64,000 bases of DNA from Paenibacillus sabuli. Its GTDB lineage: Bacteria > Bacillota > Bacilli > Paenibacillales > Paenibacillaceae. The stretch's first letter is position 1. Every line of letters starts with the position of its first letter. The position numbers and the translations under genes were made by a program. The notes beneath the pieces were generated by a model. That model searched no databases and was not told the origin of the DNA. It was given only the letters and a program-made list of their open reading frames with translations. Positions 16,387-25,241 of the stretch are shown piece after piece. The DNA is taken from the NCBI RefSeq assembly GCF_014705605.1, contig NZ_JACXIZ010000013.1, positions 1 through 64,000 on the forward strand. The letters are read 5' to 3'.

Positions 16387-17991
16387 TCAGGCCGGCCCCA
16401 GTCCGGCCTGCAGCAGAAAACGCTCGAAGGCGGCCGCCCCGTCGGGCGTGCGCTTGAACACGCCGGCGTCGAGCAGGACGCGCAAAAACTTGTCCCCGAC
16501 CGCCTCCTGCAGCACTTGCTCCGCCTCCGCCGGCGAAAGCGCAGCACCGTGCGTGCGGCGCAGCTCGCCAATCCACTCCGCATGCGCGTGCAGCGGATGA
16601 TCCGACTCGCGCAGCCGCTCCAGCGGCTCGGCGGCCGTGCCCGTCAGCCAGCCCGTCAGCTGCTCCAGCTCCGTCTTGAGCCGTCCCGGCAGGACGGCCA
16701 GCCCCATCACTTCGATGAGCCCGATGTTCTCCTTCTTGATATGATGCAGCTCCGCATGCGGGTGGAAGATGCCATCCGGATGCTGTGCGCTCGTCCGATT
16801 GTTGCGCAGCACGAGATCCAGCTCGTACGCGCCGTCGTCCCCCAGCCGCGCGATCGGCGTAACGGTATTGTGCTGCAGCGGCTCCGCTCCGTCCTCCTGC
16901 TCGCTGCAGCCCAGGATATCGACCTCCGGATCGCTGTATCCGCGCCATGCCGTCAGCAGCTGCTCCGCAGCCGTCAGCAGCTGCGCACGATTCGCGCTCC
17001 GCATCCGCACGACCGACATCGGCCAGGCGACGCGTTCCACCGCGACCTGCTCGAGCTCCGGATGGACATAGCGCGCCTCCGGGCGGGCCGCCTCCATGGC
17101 GAACAGATGCCGGCCGCCCTGGAAGTGGTCGTGATTGAGAATCGAGCCGCCGACGATCGGCAGATCGGCGTTGGAGCCGACGAAATAATGCGGGAATTGC
17201 TCGACAAAATCGAGCAGTCGGGCAAACGTAGCGGGCGAAATGCTCATCGGTACATGCTCGCCGCGCAGCACGATGCTGTGCTCGTTGTAATACACGTACG
17301 GCGAATATTGGAAGAACCACTGTTCATCCTGCAGAGTCAGCGGCAGCACGCGCAAATTCTGGCGGGCCGGATGATCCGCCCGGCCCGCGTAGCCGACGTT
17401 CGCTTCGCACAGCAGACACCTGGGGTAGCTGCTCTGCGGCAGCGTCTTGAGCAGCGCGATTTCCTTCGGATCCTTCTCCGGCTTGGACAGGTTGATCGTC
17501 ATCTCCAGCTCGCCGTAATCGGTGCCGTGGAGCCAGCGCACATTGCGGCGGACGCGGTCCATACGGATGTAATTGGCGGCGATGTTGAGCCGGTAGAATG
17601 CGTCCGTCGCCGCCCTGACGCCAGCGCGCGCGGCCTCGCGCGCGAAGCCGTCTGCCACAGCCGAGGGACGGGGCAGCAGGAGACCCATGATGCGGGCGTC
17701 GAGCAAGTCCCGCCAGAGCGTCGTATTGTCCGGAATCAACCCGATGGCCGCGCCGTAGTCGAGCAGCGGATCGAGCGCCTCGCCCGGCTCGGCCGCCGCC
17801 TGCGGGCGGGTCTGTCCTTCATAAGGCGCCGGCAGGCCGAACAGCTCCAGCAGCGCATTGCGCGTGAAGGCTTCGTCGAGCGGCTGCAGCATTCCCTCGC
17901 GCAGCCCGTAGCCGAGCAGCCGCTCGATCGCTTCGAGCGCCGACGCGGTTGCGGCTTCGCTGACGACGGCGGTGTTCGCGTTTTTTTTCAT
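16387..17991 (-). CDS. galT: UDP-glucose--hexose-1-phosphate uridylyltransferase
   Basis: 534 aa, the long Firmicute class of GalT. CLLCEANVGYAGR (about residue 195), the ILNHDHFQGG motif and the NIGLIEVMGLAVLPGR segment are characteristic. Transfers UMP between UDP-glucose and galactose-1-phosphate in the Leloir pathway, in the cytoplasm. The start overlaps the galE stop by four bases (ATGA). Last gene of galKET. Confidence 0.95.
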   Translation of the reverse strand: MKKNANTAVVSEAATASALEAIERLLGYGLREGMLQPLDEAFTRNALLELFGLPAPYEGQTRPQAAAEPGEALDPLLDYGAAIGLIPDNTTLWRDLLDARIMGLLLPRPSAVADGFAREAARAGVRAATDAFYRLNIAANYIRMDRVRRNVRWLHGTDYGELEMTINLSKPEKDPKEIALLKTLPQSSYPRCLLCEANVGYAGRADHPARQNLRVLPLTLQDEQWFFQYSPYVYYNEHSIVLRGEHVPMSISPATFARLLDFVEQFPHYFVGSNADLPIVGGSILNHDHFQGGRHLFAMEAARPEARYVHPELEQVAVERVAWPMSVVRMRSANRAQLLTAAEQLLTAWRGYSDPEVDILGCSEQEDGAEPLQHNTVTPIARLGDDGAYELDLVLRNNRTSAQHPDGIFHPHAELHHIKKENIGLIEVMGLAVLPGRLKTELEQLTGWLTGTAAEPLERLRESDHPLHAHAEWIGELRRTHGAALSPAEAEQVLQEAVGDKFLRVLLDAGVFKRTPDGAAAFERFLLQAGLGPA

Positions 17992-18983
17992 ACCCGTTCA
18001 TCCTCATACCCGTGCGGGCGAGCCTGATGCCACGCCCAGGCGCTGGCGATGATCTCGCGCAGCCCGGCCCGGGCAGGCTGCCAGCCCAGCTCCGACCGTG
18101 CGCGCTCGGAGGCCGCCACGAGGACGGCCGGATCGCCGGCCCTGCGCGCCTCGACCCGCACCGGGATCTCGCATCCGGTCACCTCGCGGGCCAGCTCGAC
18201 CACTTCCTTGACCGAGAAGCCGCGTCCGTTGCCCAGATTGTACACGGCGCTGTCGGCGCCGCCGCGCAGCCGCTGCACGGCCAGCACATGGGCGTCGGCC
18301 AGGTCGCTGACATGGATATAATCGCGCACGCAGCTCCCGTCCGGCGTGTCATAATCGTCGCCGAATAGCGAGATATGCGGGCGCTGGCCGAGCGCCGCCT
18401 GCAGCACGATCGGGATGAGATGCGTCTCCGGACGATGATCCTCCCCGATGCGACCTCCGGCGTGCGCGCCAGCCGCGTTGAAGTAGCGCAGCGAGACGAA
18501 CTTGATGCCGTGCGCCACGTCGAACCAGCGCATCATTTTTTCCATCGCCAGCTTCGTCTCGCCGTAAGCGTTGGTCGGCAGGGTGCGATCCTCCTCCCGG
18601 ATCGGCACCTGCTCGGGCTCGCCGTAGGTCGCCGCGGTCGAGGAGAAGACGATCCGCCGCACGCCGTGCTTGTTCATCTGCTCCAGCAGACACAGCGTGC
18701 CGTAGACGTTGTTGTGATAATATTTGCCCGGCTGCTGCATGCTCTCGCCGACTAGCGAATTCGCCGCGAAATGAATGACCGCGTCGATCTCGTTCTCTTC
18801 AAATACCTGATTCAAAAACGCCTCGTCCCGCAGATCGCCCTCGTAGAGCTTGCCGCCGAGTACAGCCTGCGGGTGGCCCTGCTGCATATTGTCAACGACG
18901 ACGATCTCCTCGCCCCGCTCCAAAAGCGCTGCGACGGTATGCGAGCCGATGTAACCCGCTCCTCCGGTAACCAGTACCGCCAT
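17988..18983 (-). CDS. galE: UDP-glucose 4-epimerase
   Basis: 331 aa. N-terminal NAD site VTGGAGYIGSHT, catalytic SSTAATYGE...YGETK (Ser/Tyr/Lys set) and RYFNAAGAH are typical of GalE. Interconverts UDP-galactose and UDP-glucose. The ATG follows the galK stop with no gap, so its ribosome site lies inside galK. Overlaps galT by four bases. Confidence 0.96.
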   Translation of the reverse strand: MAVLVTGGAGYIGSHTVAALLERGEEIVVVDNMQQGHPQAVLGGKLYEGDLRDEAFLNQVFEENEIDAVIHFAANSLVGESMQQPGKYYHNNVYGTLCLLEQMNKHGVRRIVFSSTAATYGEPEQVPIREEDRTLPTNAYGETKLAMEKMMRWFDVAHGIKFVSLRYFNAAGAHAGGRIGEDHRPETHLIPIVLQAALGQRPHISLFGDDYDTPDGSCVRDYIHVSDLADAHVLAVQRLRGGADSAVYNLGNGRGFSVKEVVELAREVTGCEIPVRVEARRAGDPAVLVAASERARSELGWQPARAGLREIIASAWAWHQARPHGYEDERV

Positions 18984-20180
18984 CTAGATCTCCTCCTTGT
19001 CTGCGGGCAGCTGCAGCTGCTCCGCGCCGTTGCCGATGTCGCACACATAGAATTCCGGCTCCAATCCGGTCGCCTCGCGATAGACGCGTCCAACCTCGGA
19101 CCTGAACGAGGCCACGCTGTCCTCGTGCACGAGCGAGACCGTGCAGCCCCCGAAGCCTGCGCCGGTCATGCGCGAACCCAGCACGCCGGGCACGGCCCGC
19201 GCAGCCTCCACCATGGCGTCCAGCTCGGCGCCGGTCACCTCGTACAGCTCGCGCAGCGAATCATGCGAAGCATTCATCAGCTGCCCGAACGTCTCGAGGT
19301 CGTCCCGCTTGAGCGCCTCGACCGAACGCACGACGCGGTCGATCTCCTCCACGACGTGCCGTGCCCGGCGGCGCACCGTCTCGTCCGCGATCAGATGCGC
19401 GTGCGCCTCGAATTCGTCCAGCGTCAGCTGTCCGAGCAGCTCCAACTTCGGGAAGGCCGGGCGCAGCGCCTCTACGGCGCGCTCGCATTCGCTGCGGCGT
19501 TCGTTATATTTGGAGTCGACGAGACCGCGACGCTTGTTCGTATTGCCGATGACGAGCTTGCAGCGGCCGGGGCGCAGCGGCACCAGCTCGTATTCAAGGG
19601 TGTCGCACATGAGCAGGATGGCATGGTCCCGCCTGCCCGTCGCGACCGCGAACTGGTCCATGATGCCGCATTGCACGCCGTTGAATTCATTCTCCGAGCG
19701 CTGGGCCAGTTGCGCGATCTGTACCCGGTCGATCTCTCGCCCTGCGAGCGTCAGCAGCGCATAGGCGGTGACGACCTCGATCGAGGCCGAGGACGACAGA
19801 CCCGCTCCGTTGGGAATCTCGCCGTGATACAGCAGCTCGTATCCGGCCGGGAGCGGCTCGCCGCCTTGTTGCAGCTCGCGGACGATGCCCTTGGGATAGT
19901 TCATCCAGTCGTCCTTGTCGTCGTAGACGATGCGATCCGCTTCGAACCAGCCGCGCTGCGAAAAATTCGTAGAGGCCAGTCCGATCTTCCGATCGCCGCG
20001 TTCGCGAATCAGCAGGGTCGTGCCGAAGGTAAGCGCAGCCGGGAAGACGTAGCCGCCGTTGTAGTCGGTGTGCTCGCCGATCAGATTGACCCGGCCCGGC
20101 GCGTGGAACGCGTGCACCCTGGCCTCCCCTTCCCCGTACAGTTGGATAAAGGTTTCATGAAGCTGCTTGAGATTTGCCAT
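18984..20180 (-). CDS. galK: Galactokinase
   Basis: 398 aa, full-length GHMP kinase. PGRVNLIGEHTDYNGGYVFP (residues 28-47) is the galactokinase signature, GEIPNGAGLSSSAS the phosphate loop and MTGAGFGGCTVSL the third GHMP motif. Phosphorylates galactose with ATP. First gene of galKET. The ribosome site is weak (GTGG), and the upstream -10 TATACT (20222-20217) has no good -35, which suits an activator-dependent promoter. Confidence 0.96.
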   Translation of the reverse strand: MANLKQLHETFIQLYGEGEARVHAFHAPGRVNLIGEHTDYNGGYVFPAALTFGTTLLIRERGDRKIGLASTNFSQRGWFEADRIVYDDKDDWMNYPKGIVRELQQGGEPLPAGYELLYHGEIPNGAGLSSSASIEVVTAYALLTLAGREIDRVQIAQLAQRSENEFNGVQCGIMDQFAVATGRRDHAILLMCDTLEYELVPLRPGRCKLVIGNTNKRRGLVDSKYNERRSECERAVEALRPAFPKLELLGQLTLDEFEAHAHLIADETVRRRARHVVEEIDRVVRSVEALKRDDLETFGQLMNASHDSLRELYEVTGAELDAMVEAARAVPGVLGSRMTGAGFGGCTVSLVHEDSVASFRSEVGRVYREATGLEPEFYVCDIGNGAEQLQLPADKEEI

Positions 20181-20334
20181 GTCTTACACCACTTTCATGC
20201 CGTGATTTATGCTTTTAGTATAAGCGTATTCAGGGGCGGTGGAAATGGCGGAATGTGAACATCGCATGTAGAAATGTGACTTTGTGGCAGGCGTTATGCT
20301 ACACTTACAGGAGACGAAGGAAGGAGCGATTCGG
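20181..20334. promoter_or_regulatory. Divergent gal operon / AraC-regulator control region
   Basis: The 154-base spacer contains TATACT on the minus strand at 20222-20217, about 37 bases before galK. The matching -35 position carries no TTGACA-like hexamer. This is expected if the divergent AraC-type regulator activates galKET. No clear regulator site could be fixed by eye. Confidence 0.5.
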
Positions 20335-21189
20335 GTGCCGCAATCCACCTATACCGTAGTGTCCAACCCGGTCAGTACGGCACACGGCAGTCTGAACGTA
20401 CTGTTCGCCGGCGAGAGCCAGACTCGGCCCGGCCATCGCATCGGACCGCGCGTCTACGACTATTATCTGCTGCACCATGTACTCTCCGGCAAAGGCAGGT
20501 ATCACTGTCAGGACACCCGCGCCGATTACGAAATGCGCGCCGGGCATACCTTCCTCGCCGCCCCGGAGCGGCTCGTCAGCTACGTCGCCGACGCCGAGAA
20601 TCCGTGGCGCTACCGTTGGGTCGCCTTCACCGGACCGGATGCCGCACAGCTCGCCGTGTTCGCGGGCTTCGACGAGCTGCGCCCGATTGCCGATACCGCC
20701 GCGGACCGCCAGCCCGCGCGCCTGCTCAGTCAGATTATGAGCGGTTTCCGGGTAGGCGGCCCCCGGGCGGCACTGACCGCAATCGGCTGCCTGCACCTGC
20801 TGCTGGCCCGGATCAGCGGCGAGCTGGAGGGCACCGGACGAACCGACCGCCGCCTTGCGGGCAGCGAGGAACGACTCGTTCGCCAGATTGTGCACTACTT
20901 GTCCACACAATATGCGGAGCCCGTCTCGATTCAGGATATGGCCGACACGTTCGGCTATAATCGCGCCTACTTGTCTCGTCTGTTCAAGCAGCACACGGAC
21001 ATGTCGCCCGTCACTTTTTTGCTCAAGCTGCGCATCGACAAGGCCAGACTGATGCTGCGGGAGCGCCGGGAGCTGACGATCGAACAGATTGCTTCGTCGG
21101 TCGGATTCTCCGATCCGCTCTACTTCTCGAAGCAATTTCGGCGCTTTCACGCTCAATCGCCCTCAGCTTACCGCGCATCGCTGCTGTGA
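20335..21189 (+). CDS. AraC-family transcriptional regulator, probable gal operon activator
   Basis: 284 aa from GTG 20335, with AAGGAG 8 bases upstream. The open frame extends to 20284 but without a ribosome site. The N-terminal cupin sugar-binding domain (RPGHRIGPRVYDYYLLHHVLSG) is followed by two C-terminal helix-turn-helices (SIQDMADTFGYNRAYLSRLFK and TIEQIASSVGFSDPLYFSKQF). Divergent from galKET, so it is the likely galactose-responsive activator. Confidence 0.9.
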   Translation: MPQSTYTVVSNPVSTAHGSLNVLFAGESQTRPGHRIGPRVYDYYLLHHVLSGKGRYHCQDTRADYEMRAGHTFLAAPERLVSYVADAENPWRYRWVAFTGPDAAQLAVFAGFDELRPIADTAADRQPARLLSQIMSGFRVGGPRAALTAIGCLHLLLARISGELEGTGRTDRRLAGSEERLVRQIVHYLSTQYAEPVSIQDMADTFGYNRAYLSRLFKQHTDMSPVTFLLKLRIDKARLMLRERRELTIEQIASSVGFSDPLYFSKQFRRFHAQSPSAYRASLL

Positions 21190-21205
21190 ACAAGTCGATG
21201 ACGGC

Positions 21206-21231
21206 GTTTCACCGCCGAGCGGACTGGTTAA
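21206..21231 (+). promoter_or_regulatory. Sigma-B-like promoter of ytxH gene
   Basis: GTTTCA (21206-21211), 14-bp spacer, GGTTAA (21226-21231). It fits the sigma-B form GTTTAA-N14-GGGTAT at most positions and has the same hexamers and spacing as the promoter at 29247-29272. Confidence 0.6.
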
Positions 21232-21272
21232 AAAACCTATAACACTGGAGAATTGCAAAGGAGAGGATCTGT

Positions 21273-21764
21273 ATGGAAAACCAACTCGAAACGACGAATA
21301 CGGACGTTAATGGCGGCTCGGGCAATGCCGAACTGCTCAAAGGCGCGCTGATCGGCGGGCTGATCGGCGCAGCGGTCGCGCTGTTGTTCGCACCGAAACC
21401 CGGCCGCGAGCTGCGGGAGGATATCAAGATCAAAACCGGCGAGACGAGCGAGGTCGTCAAGGCCAAGGCGACGGTGTTGGCCGACCAGGCCCAGCAAGCC
21501 GCCAAAGCGGTCGGCGAACAAGCGACGATCCTGAAAGGCAAGGTCCAGGACCTCGCGGCGGCAGCGAAGCAGCGCTCTTCCAGCACGGCGGCGCAAGCGC
21601 ATGATGCGGTCGGCAAGGCAGCCGACAAAGTGCGCGAGTCTGCTGCAGTGCTGAGCATCAAAAGCAAAGAAGCGGCCGACGAAGCGGAAGAAAAGGCGCA
21701 TGGCGCCATTGATCAAGCATCCGCCCAAACGAGCGCGACGCTGGACAACGCAAGCAAGCCCTGA
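21273..21764 (+). CDS. YtxH-domain general-stress protein
   Basis: 163 aa. LLKGALIGGLIGAAVALLFAPKPGRELR (residues 21-48) is the YtxH signature: a membrane segment followed by the APKSG-like motif. The rest is an Ala/Lys/Glu-rich helical region resembling LEA-type stress proteins. AAAGGAGAGG precedes the ATG. A sigma-B-like promoter lies 42 bases upstream. Probably co-transcribed with the next small gene. Confidence 0.88.
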   Translation: MENQLETTNTDVNGGSGNAELLKGALIGGLIGAAVALLFAPKPGRELREDIKIKTGETSEVVKAKATVLADQAQQAAKAVGEQATILKGKVQDLAAAAKQRSSSTAAQAHDAVGKAADKVRESAAVLSIKSKEAADEAEEKAHGAIDQASAQTSATLDNASKP

Positions 21765-21777
21765 GGAGGCGAGCGCA

Positions 21778-21957
21778 ATGCGTCAATCGAGCAAGGAAGA
21801 CCGTCCGGACAAGCCGGACGGCGTCGACAAGGTACAAAATGGATCCATGGTGCAAAACGAGCAGGATATGAAACGCTTGGGCAACGAGATGGATGCCATG
21901 AAAACGAATAAAGAGCTGGAGGAAGACGGGCTGGTGCCCGATCCCAAGCAAGAATAA
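21778..21957 (+). CDS. Small hydrophilic stress-operon protein
   Basis: 59 aa (MRQSSKEDRPDKPDGVDKVQ...), highly charged with no hydrophobic core, probably disordered. TGAGGAGG lies 7-8 bases before the ATG and its start follows the ytxH stop by 13 bases, so it belongs to the same sigma-B-type unit. Family not recognised. Confidence 0.75.
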   Translation: MRQSSKEDRPDKPDGVDKVQNGSMVQNEQDMKRLGNEMDAMKTNKELEEDGLVPDPKQE

Positions 21958-21997
21958 AGCCGCCTTCTTCCGCCGCCTAGTCGGTCGCAGACCGCTC

Positions 21998-22034
21998 AAA
22001 ATGCCGGAACGCATGTGCGTTCCGGCATTTTTTT
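21998..22034 (+). terminator. Terminator of the ytxH unit
   Basis: Perfect stem ATGCCGGAACGC/GCGTTCCGGCAT (22001-22012 and 22017-22028) with loop ATGT, preceded by AAA and followed by a run of T. Confidence 0.9.
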
Positions 22035-22103
22035 GTGGACTTTGCCGCGCATGAAGGACGTGAGACCAGCGAAATCTAAGGATAAGGAGGATTGAACAAC
22101 AAT

Positions 22104-23327
22104 ATGGACCTGTATCAAGGCGAGCTCTACTGGCCGACAACAAACGAGCCCCATGCTTCTTATCCCACTCTGGAGGGCGCTATACGAACGCGCGTGGCCA
22201 TCATCGGCGGCGGCATGTCCGGCGCGCTCTCCGCGTACACGTTGTCCCTGCATGGCATAGACACGGTCCTGCTGGACCGCGAGCAGGTAGCCGGCGGCAG
22301 CACATCCGCCAATACCGGCTTGTTGCAATTCTCCAACGATATCATGCTGCACGAATTGGCGAAGCAGTTGGGCAAAGGGCCCGCCGTCCGTTTCTACCAA
22401 GCTTGCGGCCAAGCCGTCGCCCGATTGGGCGAGTTGGCTGTCCGGCTTGAATTGCCGGTGAATTATGCTGCCCGTGACAGCCTGTATTATGCCAGCTCGG
22501 AGCAGGATGTGCCGCGCCTGCAGCAGGAATTTGAATGGCTGCAGCAGGCGGGCTTTGACGTCGATTATTGGGACCCGGCCCGGATCTCGGCGCATTTTCC
22601 GTTCCGCAAGCCGGGCGCCATCGTAACGCGCGGCGATGCCGAGGTGAATCCGTACCGGTTCGTCCAGGCGTTGGTTCGCCGCGCCGCCGAGCAGGGCGCC
22701 TTGATTCGGGAGCATACCGAGATTGTCCGCCACACGTCCGAGCACGGCATCCACCGGCTGGAGACGGCAGATGGCGACGCGGTCGTGGCGGATGCCGTCC
22801 TTTATGCGATCGGCTATGAGCCCGAGGAATTGCGCGGCAAGCTGATTCGTCCCTTGCTTAACCGTTCGTTTGCCGCAGTCACGGTGCCGCAGACGGACCT
22901 CGCAGCCTGGCACGAGAGGATGCTCATCTGGGAGACGGCTCGTCCCTACTTCTATGCGCGGACGACGCCGAGCGGCCGCATCGTGCTTGGCGGGCTCGAT
23001 GAGGAAAAACGCGAGCCGATTCACGGGAAGCGTCCCCGGGCGCGGCGGGCCGGGCAGTTGGAGGCTCGGTTAAGCGAATTGTTTCCTTCTCTGGATACCA
23101 GACTGGAATTTGCGTGGAGCGCAACCTTCGGCGAATCCGCCGACGACCTTCCCTTCATCGGTCCTGACCCCGGCTGGGCGGGCGTGTACTATTGTCTCGG
23201 ATACGGCGGCAACGGTACCGTCTACAGCATGATTGCCGCCGATCTCCTCGTACAGACGCTGAGCGGCGAGCGTCATCCCGTTGCCGACATCGTCGCTTTG
23301 GACCGTCCAACTTTGCAACGCACCTGA
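22104..23327 (+). CDS. FAD-dependent oxidoreductase, DAO family
   Basis: 407 aa. RVAIIGGGMSGALSAYTL is the N-terminal FAD dinucleotide motif. The C-terminal DLPFIGPDPGWAGVYYCLGYGGNG is the second FAD motif of glycine-oxidase/GabB-like (gamma-glutamylputrescine oxidase-like) enzymes. Likely oxidises an amine or amino acid. ATG 22104 is preferred over an in-frame TTG at 22092 that would touch the GGAGG, although the spacing to ATG (13) is long. Stands alone between two terminators. Confidence 0.85.
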   Translation: MDLYQGELYWPTTNEPHASYPTLEGAIRTRVAIIGGGMSGALSAYTLSLHGIDTVLLDREQVAGGSTSANTGLLQFSNDIMLHELAKQLGKGPAVRFYQACGQAVARLGELAVRLELPVNYAARDSLYYASSEQDVPRLQQEFEWLQQAGFDVDYWDPARISAHFPFRKPGAIVTRGDAEVNPYRFVQALVRRAAEQGALIREHTEIVRHTSEHGIHRLETADGDAVVADAVLYAIGYEPEELRGKLIRPLLNRSFAAVTVPQTDLAAWHERMLIWETARPYFYARTTPSGRIVLGGLDEEKREPIHGKRPRARRAGQLEARLSELFPSLDTRLEFAWSATFGESADDLPFIGPDPGWAGVYYCLGYGGNGTVYSMIAADLLVQTLSGERHPVADIVALDRPTLQRT

Positions 23328-23355
23328 ACGCTGCCTTATAAAGGCTGAATATTCG

Positions 23356-23387
23356 AAAAAAGCCGGAGTGTGTCGCTTCCGGCTTTT
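23356..23387. terminator. Bidirectional terminator
   Basis: Stem AAAAGCCGGA/TCCGGCTTTT with a 10-base loop between the convergent oxidoreductase and stress-protein genes. Confidence 0.8.
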
Positions 23388-23435
23388 CCCATTATTTCAT
23401 CACATATTCAGGCTGCATCCTGATCCGATCAGTCT

Positions 23436-23963
23436 CTAGAGGAGCCGCGTCGCGTTGTGACTGCGATAGACCGCTTCCGCTTCGTCCAGCTTGGCGTCGT
23501 CGTCGCTCTCGACCATGACGACAATGTCGCCTGCGCGTACGGCCTCGCGCGCTTCATGCGCCTCATCCTTTTTGAGACCGAGCGCTCGTAGTGCCGCTCC
23601 GATGCCTTCGTCGTCATCCGAGTAGCGCTTGCCTGTCAACCAGCCGAACAGGCCCACGCCCGCTGCCGGCGCATAGGGCGCGGCCCCGGTGCCGCTGGCG
23701 TGCGACGTGCCCCCTGTACCCATTCCGCCAAGGAAGAACGGTGCGGCCAAGCCTGTCCGCGTCGCGTCCTGCTCCTCTCGCGTTTCAGCAAGATCCTGGA
23801 TCTCCTCCGCGTCGATCCCCGTCTCCTCTTCCACCCGGCGCGTATGCTCGTGGTCCTTGCCCAGCACCTTCAGATGCTCCTGGCCAAAGCCTTTGCGCTG
23901 CAGCTCTTCGACTGTCTCGATGACATCCTCATCTTTTTGAAACACCGCAATTTTCCTGCTCAT
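23436..23963 (-). CDS. YflT-like general stress protein (17M type)
   Basis: 175 aa. The N-terminal KIAVFQKDEDVIETVEELQRKGFGQEHLKVLGKD matches the heat-induced YflT domain. A Gly/Ala-rich linker and a charged C-terminal half (IGAALRALGLKKDEAHEAREAVRAGDIVVMV) follow, which is the layout of general stress protein 17M. Start at 23963 with AAGGGTGA upstream. Lies 80 bases after a small membrane-protein gene and opposite the sigB cassette, consistent with stress control. Confidence 0.82.
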   Translation of the reverse strand: MSRKIAVFQKDEDVIETVEELQRKGFGQEHLKVLGKDHEHTRRVEEETGIDAEEIQDLAETREEQDATRTGLAAPFFLGGMGTGGTSHASGTGAAPYAPAAGVGLFGWLTGKRYSDDDEGIGAALRALGLKKDEAHEAREAVRAGDIVVMVESDDDAKLDEAEAVYRSHNATRLL

Positions 23964-24043
23964 GACCTTCACCCTTTCCATATCGTCAATACTTGGAAAT
24001 GCCCAACTTTAGCATACCCTTCGATTTTAAAAACCTTTCCATT

Positions 24044-24202
24044 TTAAAACATCGGAAATACATATTGGACCAAGAAGTAAAGTAAGCCGAAAAATATGAT
24101 AATGTAAGCCGCGTACTTGATAAAAGTTGCCGCTACCCGGCTGGAGTCCGACTTACGTTCGACATGCCGCTCTTCTACTTCTACCGAACGATTATCTTGC
24201 AT
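24044..24202 (-). CDS. 52-aa single-pass membrane protein
   Basis: MQDNRSVEVEERHVERKSD... then a hydrophobic span FIKYAAYIIIFFGLLYFLV and the end QYVFPMF. AGGAG lies 8 bases before the ATG. The charged N-terminus and one membrane segment fit a small stress-related membrane protein. A sigma-B-like promoter (24274-24249) is 47 bases upstream. It probably leads the YflT-like gene. Family not recognised. Confidence 0.8.
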   Translation of the reverse strand: MQDNRSVEVEERHVERKSDSSRVAATFIKYAAYIIIFFGLLYFLVQYVFPMF

Positions 24203-24248
24203 GCTGATCATCTCCTGTTCGCAATGGTTTATGCGTCGTTTTCCCTTT

Positions 24249-24274
24249 TTACCCTGCCCGATTTGCTTTCAATC
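24249..24274 (-). promoter_or_regulatory. Sigma-B-like promoter, minus strand
   Basis: Minus strand GATTGA (24274-24269), 14-bp spacer, GGGTAA (24254-24249), upstream of the 52-aa membrane protein. Divergent from the rsbV promoter 28 bases away. Confidence 0.5.
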
Positions 24275-24301
24275 ACTCCGTCGTTCCACATTTTCCCCTC
24301 T

Positions 24302-24327
24302 GTTTCAACCATCGAGCCGAAGGGTAT
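24302..24327 (+). promoter_or_regulatory. Sigma-B promoter of rsbV-rsbW-sigB
   Basis: GTTTCA (24302-24307), 14-bp spacer, perfect GGGTAT (24322-24327), 74 bases before rsbV. A sigma-B site here gives positive feedback, as in Bacillus. Confidence 0.85.
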
Positions 24328-24400
24328 TATTATGAGTATAAACATCGGTCATTATCGTCTGGAGACGCCCCCAATCTTAATAGGTACAGGAGAGAACAAG

Positions 24401-24733
24401 ATGAAGCAACCCGAAAAGTTTCAACTGCGAACCGAAACGAACGAAGGACGCTGCGTCGTCTATGTCAGCGGCGAATTCGACTTGGAAGTCGCTAGCCAGA
24501 TGCGCGCCGCCATGGCTCCGCTCGTCGAACTGACGGATCGCGACTTGGTTTTGAATCTTCGCGATCTCAAGTATATCGACAGCACCGGCATCGGTATTCT
24601 CGTCTCCGTGTTGAAGGCCAGAAATGCCAAACAAGCCTCCTTTACCATCGAAGCGATTCCGCCTAACATTCGGAAGCTCTTCGATATGACCGGCATCACC
24701 CAGTTTCTTACCAAACAAAATCAGGAAACCTAA
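24401..24733 (+). CDS. rsbV: Anti-sigma factor antagonist RsbV
   Basis: 110 aa STAS protein from ATG 24401 (ACAGGAGAG upstream). LKYIDSTGIGILVSVLKA carries the phosphorylatable Ser61. Unphosphorylated RsbV sequesters RsbW and frees SigB. First gene of rsbV-rsbW-sigB under a sigma-B-type promoter. Confidence 0.95.
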   Translation: MKQPEKFQLRTETNEGRCVVYVSGEFDLEVASQMRAAMAPLVELTDRDLVLNLRDLKYIDSTGIGILVSVLKARNAKQASFTIEAIPPNIRKLFDMTGITQFLTKQNQET

Positions 24734-24752
24734 CGCAGGGAAGGGATCGAGG

Positions 24753-25241
24753 ATGAACGCGATGAATATGAATGAAGAGCTGATTCATTTAGAAGTGCCG
24801 GCCACCGCGGAATACGTGGACCTGGTCCGGATTACGTTATACGGCATAGCCGCCAAAATGGGCTTCATGTTTGAAGAAATCGAGGATATGAAAGTGGCCG
24901 TATCGGAGGCCTGCAACAATGCGGTGCTCCACGCCTACGGCAATCCGCCCGTCGGCACAACGGCGGACGCGCCCTCGCAGCCGCCGCGCATGGAGGTTCG
25001 CTTCTTCAAAAAGGAGGATGCGCTGTCTATCGTCGTCAAGGACAACGGCAAAAGCTTTGATGCCCAGCACGTGGAATCGGCGGCTTCTCCTTTGGAGGGC
25101 AAGTCCATCAATGAAATCAATGCCGGCGGACTGGGCTTGTATCTCATGCAGGCGCTCATGGATCAGGTGGAGGTGCACAGCGAAGCAGGTACCGAGGTGA
25201 TCCTGACCAAACGCCTCGTCAGGAGTGAAGAGAACGTATGA
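24753..25241 (+). CDS. rsbW: Serine-protein kinase / anti-sigma-B factor RsbW
   Basis: 162 aa GHKL kinase. SEACNNAVLHAYGNP is the N box, VVKDNGKSFD the G1 box and GGLGLYLMQALMD the G2 box. Phosphorylates RsbV and binds SigB. Starts 19 bases after rsbV; its stop overlaps the sigB ATG by four bases (ATGA). Nearby Mets at 24762 and 24768 are alternative starts. Confidence 0.95.
   Translation: MNAMNMNEELIHLEVPATAEYVDLVRITLYGIAAKMGFMFEEIEDMKVAVSEACNNAVLHAYGNPPVGTTADAPSQPPRMEVRFFKKEDALSIVVKDNGKSFDAQHVESAASPLEGKSINEINAGGLGLYLMQALMDQVEVHSEAGTEVILTKRLVRSEENV

Noticed and set aside
22092-22103. TTG start for the FAD-dependent oxidoreductase
   Set aside because: It lies one base after GGAGG, too close for initiation; ATG 22104 is used.
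23985-24043. Sigma-B promoter directly before the YflT-like gene
   Set aside because: GGGTAT is present on the minus strand but the GTTTTT above it is only 9 bases away, too close for sigma-B; the site at 24274-24249 fits better.
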